Of a DNA stretch of 64,000 nucleotides, positions 62,901-64,000 are shown in pieces. The position numbers were made by a program, and so were the translations under genes. The stretch lies in NCBI RefSeq assembly GCF_033546935.1, contig NZ_CP137854.1, forward strand, positions 3,968,001 through 4,032,000, in the 5' to 3' direction. How positions within the stretch are numbered: the first letter of the stretch is position 1; the number at the start of each line of letters is the position of its first letter. The stretch comes from Xylophilus sp. GOD-11R. Its GTDB lineage: Bacteria > Pseudomonadota > Gammaproteobacteria > Burkholderiales > Burkholderiaceae_C. The notes beneath the pieces are model-generated. The model was given only the letters and a program-made list of their open reading frames with translations, ran no database searches and was not told the origin of the DNA.

Positions 62901-63775
62901 AAGCTGACGCCCGCATTCTGGACAGCCGTGTTGGATGAGTCGCGAATGGTGGCTTGTATGACGTCTGCCGCGCTCCCATTGGCGAGCTGGTTGTTGGTGA
63001 TGACCTGCGCGCTCGAGTAAGCGGACGATGGGGTTCCGGAGAAGAAAATCGACTGGCTCCACTTGTACTTTTGATAGTAGAGACTGATAGCGGAAGAAAC
63101 CATCACATCGATCGAGATCGAGCCACCACGCCGGGACTTGACGGTGAAGCGGCAGTTACCGTCGGAGTCACTCGATTCGCAGCGGCCTTCCTGACCGAAG
63201 CCTCTACCGAAGTCCACGTCCGACTGAGCGCTGGCCACCACCGTGATGCCGACACAGGGGGACGAGGGGGCATCCACCACGCCCACATGCACCAGCAGGG
63301 TGCCGCTGGCGACGCCGTCCGCCGGCTGGTTTTCCTTTTCCACAGAGGAATAGGTGTACGCGCTATGGATGTACGGAGAGCGACGGGCCCCGTCTGGTCT
63401 GGTGCAATACGCAGTTGAGGCGTAGGCGTCTGCCTGCCAGCCTCCCAGGAGCAAAACCAGGATGAAAAGAAAACGGGCGATATTCCAAACCGCACTACGG
63501 GGTATCCAGCCGGTAAGGTCGGCAGGAAGTTTTTCGTGATCCAGAGCGGCGTGATTGGTTAAAGCCACAGCAGCAGCCGCTTTATGGGAGTCATTCATTT
63601 TTGGCCCGATAAGCGAATGGTTGACGACGGCGGTCTTGAGGACTGAGCTGGAAGCGGTCATGGAGTAGGACCGTTTCGAGAAAATGGAGGGGTGGCGGGT
63701 TCGCTCAGGCGAAGCCGAGCGCAAGCCGCCGCTTGGCGCCGTCGATATTGCAGCCAGTGAAAAGCGGGCTCTCAT
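53960..63775 (-). CDS. Giant secreted repeat protein: Big-1-like, DUF11-like and SdrD-type domains
   Basis: A protein of about 3,271 residues. A signal anchor (RFLFILVLLLGGWQADAYA, ending near 119) follows a long polar N-region. Residues about 120-1185 contain seven Big-1-like Ig domains (each with NG-x-ANG or ADGS and SCTTD-GxC) plus two DUF-like inserts. About 1187-2970 are 13 DUF11-like repeats of about 137 residues, alternating two flavours. A canonical DUF11 domain follows, then an SdrD_B-type domain (ILGKVFTDCDGNG). No C-terminal anchor is seen. ATG 63775 overlaps the barrel gene's stop (ATGA), suggesting coupling; ATG 63661 and 63598 are other candidates. Surface adhesin is the likely class. 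Confidence 0.85.
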   Translation of the reverse strand: MRARFSLAAISTAPSGGLRSASPERTRHPSIFSKRSYSMTASSSVLKTAVVNHSLIGPKMNDSHKAAAAVALTNHAALDHEKLPADLTGWIPRSAVWNIARFLFILVLLLGGWQADAYASTAYCTRPDGARRSPYIHSAYTYSSVEKENQPADGVASGTLLVHVGVVDAPSSPCVGITVVASAQSDVDFGRGFGQEGRCESSDSDGNCRFTVKSRRGGSISIDVMVSSAISLYYQKYKWSQSIFFSGTPSSAYSSAQVITNNQLANGSAADVIQATIRDSSNTAVQNAGVSFSGIGSCTTDSNGKCTVSKASTAAGTFSTSVSTSLFTIGNVNYSFVALGPAAANSSVSVTRNGQSANGVSSDVLSATIRNAANSPIANTSVTFAATSGVKFGSGTTGAAGSCTTDANGSCSVDATSTKAASYSSQVSAGSVKLGTLSYNFVALEPSAGKSSIAVTTNGQIANGSAADVLQATIRDSSNYAVPGATVTFAATSGVRFGSGAYGAAGTCSTDTSGVCSVKATSTVAASYSSSVSVGGSAIGTLSYNFIAGAASAAGSGVRVVTNSAIADGVKTDVLEVLIRDANNNPVGSTSVAFASPGADVAFDGSTRGSAGSCTTAATGLCRVDATSSSISGGSKKSAVTVGGIALAGTFTAGGNSYKPSPAGFDFVALTASLAKSFSPSSFSSGATANVVLTLTNPATTLAASASFTDTLPASLMVAATPAIGGTCSNATSTGVVTATAGGGTIKVAGVNVPAGGSCTVTVAVTNKSGSTNGNCTSNPTAFTNSASNISGMTGVTVASGTSSSACVTIPPAATAKSGVRVTTNSQLADGSSADVLEVMVRDDAGTPVGGQVVTFAATPGVNLGAGVGAAATCTTAATTGLCSVSAKSTTVGSKSTAVSLAAGAVANAFTVSGASYTASPVSYGFVAATASLAKSFNPSSFSSGGTTNVVLTLTNPATTLAASASFTDTLPTSLMVAATPAIGGTCSNAKTSGVVTATASGSTIQVAGVAVPAGGSCTVTVAVTNRSGSTNGNCTSNPTAFTNSSTNISSTTNVTVTSGSGSSACVTIPPPQASHSGVRMVTDGQLADGSATNRIEAMVRDDADKAVGGQAVTFAATPEVNLGAGVGVAGSCVTGLDGTCHVDATSTKPGTRSTAVSVAGNAVAGSFTIGASRYTTSPAGYKFVLADLRLAISQPSPALAVGAISTVTATLSNGGDATASAGSAKLLLPTGVALEGSSGTGWTCSAASAGIVPCSFSGSIAPGASTTLQWRLKPDASVAGKDVTVGYSVGTGSAPPPAPSGCTDTAHCASATYAVGSGISLGIAITGPSPAPAVGVSSFYSLTVTNHGTGAANGARIKMRMPGSVAYGTARAGSGWACRPAATLAPLPATEPHEFFCDYTGTIAPGSNTTVVQIPVQPKTEAAGITLAPDVSVGRGGGSAEPPTPGSGCTDTVACATADKSTVASGISLSIRLSSPVPTLAVGADSVYTLTVTNNGTGPASTAQAKVKLPTDVAYRSASGTGWSCSANTSNLLTCNYSGSIAAAGGTAVASITVRPAAGSTGETVAPGGSVGDGGGQAPDPGPGCTSATACTTAPSVTVGSGISLGIAIAGPTPALVVGVDSAYALTVTNHGSGAASAAHVKLQLPASVAYQSASGTGWSCSANAANLVSCDFNGTIAAAAHTAVTVTVRPATAAAGTSVAPPASVGKASDQAPAPGTTCTDTTACATAAAATVGSGISLSIRLSSPVPTLAVGADSVYTLTVTNNGTGPASTAQAKVKLPTDVAYRSASGTGWSCSANTSNLLTCNYSGSIAAAGGTAVASITVRPAAGSTGETVAPGGSVGDGGGQAPDPGPGCTSATACTTAPSVTVGSGISLGIAIAGPTPALVVGVDSTWTATVTNHGTGSDSGAHIKMRLPQSMAYRSVTGVGWTCSAATNVAVGVTGVGTPQELSCAFAGTIAAGASSAVRLTFKPAAEASGTSVAPAVSVGKADGTTQAPTPGTTCTDTVACATATASTVGSGIALSIRLSSPAPALAVGADSVYTLTATNNGTGPAPTAQAKVQLPTSLAYRSASGTGWSCAANAANLVTCNYSGSIAAGGGTAAAALTVRPNTGSTGETIAPGGTIGEGGGQAPDPGSSCTSTTACTTAPAVVVGSGIVLGIAIAGPAPALVVGVDSAYTITVTNHGSGPAGAAHVKLQLPASVAYRSASGNGWTCAANADNLLSCDFTGTIAAAANTAVAVTVKPAASASGTSVAPPASVGKGSEQAPAPGSSCTDTIACTTASASTVGSGIALSIRLSSPVPTLAVGADSVYMLTVTNNGTGPAPTAQAKVKLPASVAYRSASGTGWSCSADAAHLVTCQYSGSIAAAGGTTAVALTVRPDTGANGETVAPGGSVGEGGGQAPDPGASCTSPTACITAPSVVVGNGISLGIAIAGPAPALVVGVDSLYTVTVTNHGTGPDSGAHVKVQLPASVDYRTVSGAGWTCAADEAHLVSCVFSGAIAAGAHSAATLTVRPDAAASGTRVAPSASVGRNDGSASAPTPGATCTDRVACATATASTVGSGIALSIRLSAPVPALAVGADSVYTLTATNRGTGPSPTAQAKVRFPKTVEFRSGIGTGWRCAADATNLVTCDYAGSIAPAGGSTTVALTVRPTPAATGEPVGPGGSIGEDGGPAPEPGTGCTDPEACTNVPSAVVGSGIALGITIAGPTPGLVVGMESAYTLTVTNHGSGPDSGAHVKVQLPEALAYQRVTGTGWTCAEDAAHLLACDFTGTLQPGASTTATLAVLPQLALADQQVSLATSVGQDSGAAPAPGAGCTNTSACAVSPPAGVANGVALSIRISPPTPALTVDQDSAYTVTVTNNGSGAAIRAQVKLQLPAGMTYRGGEGEHWHCAIDAAQLVTCDFAGGQIAPRGGSSVVSVTVRPTDALSGSQVTVPASVGRDGGAAPQPDGQCTDSEACAVAPAAVVGGGVGMTIAKTASRQQAAIGDTVVYAVTVAYPGQGVARDVVVEDRLPAGFRYVPGTLTMRHGAAGAVVKLPDPGGASGPVMSIAVGDLPSREHAELSYRVRIGIGAQRGTGVNHARARSSNGLASGEARSAVEVTGGVFTTDACILGKVFTDCDGNGEQNGDRDIGIPQAKVYLEDGTNITTDMNGNFSICGMRPITHAMRVDPASLPAGSTMLATSNRNAGDAGSLFVDLKNGELHRADFAVQACSATQREEILQRARALESVENDPKQRQPDFGLRFESDRTPRTPPGQLVPQRLPGR
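58095..58568. repeat. Intragenic direct repeat, copy 1 (474 bp)
   Basis: Matches 58908-59381 at an offset of exactly 813 bp (271 codons, two repeat units). I count about four mismatches, all silent in the protein. It covers the end of one DUF11-like repeat flavour and the whole of the other. Confidence 0.88.
58908..59381. repeat. Intragenic direct repeat, copy 2 (474 bp)
   Basis: Partner of 58095-58568. The two encode identical residues, while neighbouring repeats differ at many positions, so this pair was duplicated or homogenised recently. Confidence 0.88.
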
Positions 63776-64000
63776 GGCTTGAAAACGTTCTCATCGAACT
63801 TGAACCGCATGCGCACATAGGCCTTGCTCCACCGGCTGTTGGTGCTGTAGAGCTCGCTGTCGGCGAAGCTGCCGGCAACGTAGCCGGTGGACAGCCAGAG
63901 GTTGTTCATCGCGCGGTATCCCACCTCCAGGCCCACGCCGCGGTCGCGGGTGGGCCCGCCCCAGCTGTCGGAGGCCAGCACGCCGATGTCCCAGCGGTCG
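63772..64000 (-). CDS. Outer-membrane beta-barrel protein, C-terminal end only (5' part outside window)
   Basis: The open frame enters from the end of the window (first residues DRWDIGVL) and ends with a barrel-type finish: VGLEVGYRAMNNLWLSTGYV, then SKAYVRMRFKFDENVF. Only about 75 residues are visible. Alternating aromatic and polar residues and the final RFKFDENVF strand are typical of outer-membrane proteins. Its stop overlaps the ATG of the giant repeat gene, so the barrel and the repeat protein are likely made together, perhaps as a secretion or anchoring partner. Confidence 0.7.
   Translation of the reverse strand, partial: DRWDIGVLASDSWGGPTRDRGVGLEVGYRAMNNLWLSTGYVAGSFADSELYSTNSRWSKAYVRMRFKFDENVFKP

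Overview
The window is high-GC DNA with dense, overlapping genes, frequent GTG starts and third positions rich in G/C. The methanolan-type exopolysaccharide genes (epsE/F/G/L-like), a Bug-type binding protein, the paired DUF2844/DUF3443 genes and a recurring hairpin family all fit a betaproteobacterium of the order Burkholderiales, most likely Comamonadaceae (Variovorax/Xylophilus-like). This placement comes from gene content only. No rRNA, tRNA, CRISPR array, transposase or phage gene was seen.

Region 1 (1-11.2 kb) concerns iron and redox. It holds the end of a catecholate-siderophore TonB receptor, a periplasmic esterase and a siderophore-binding protein. A two-component system on the minus strand follows. 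Divergent from it, across a Fur-box-like site, lies a five-gene operon: PepSY-type membrane protein, DUF2271 protein with a flavinylation motif, DUF4198 protein, ApbE flavin transferase and a membrane-anchored flavodoxin/ferredoxin-reductase fusion. I read this as a transmembrane electron-export line to a covalently flavinylated periplasmic protein. A group II truncated globin and a thioredoxin-like protein follow.

Region 2 (11.2-27.7 kb) is an exopolysaccharide locus. The plus strand carries a WecG/TagA transferase, the initiating glycosylphosphotransferase and a FemAB-like acyltransferase. The minus-strand operon runs from epsE (27.7 kb) through epsF, epsG, a flippase, a glycosyltransferase, a polymerase/ligase, a lipoprotein glycosidase and an EpsL-like outer-membrane protein; a polysaccharide deacetylase follows beyond a 148-bp repeat array. 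The epsG-like ATPase has lost the Walker A' aspartates expected of a tyrosine kinase.

Region 3 (27.9-31.5 kb) is malic enzyme with a clear terminator, then a 1.3-kb non-coding stretch dominated by a gap-free 283-bp inverted repeat.

Region 4 (31.5-50.9 kb) is catabolic and transport DNA. It has a Bug binding protein, amidase and RraA-like protein divergent from a LysR regulator (probably leaderless), an SDR, a complete NMT1/THI5-type ABC importer with a nucleoside-deaminase-like gene, and a second importer of the same kind interleaved with two Rieske oxygenases, an alpha/beta hydrolase and their reductase. Between the two importers are three secreted proteins (DUF2844, a pepsin-like DUF3443 lipoprotein, a DUF2272 papain-fold-like protein) and a DUF72 gene.

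Region 5 (50.9-64 kb) has a UvrD-type helicase overlapping a small ferredoxin gene, cyanase, and a roughly 3,270-residue secreted repeat protein (Big-1-like then 13 DUF11-like repeats, then an SdrD-type domain) translationally coupled to an outer-membrane beta-barrel gene that runs off the end of the window.
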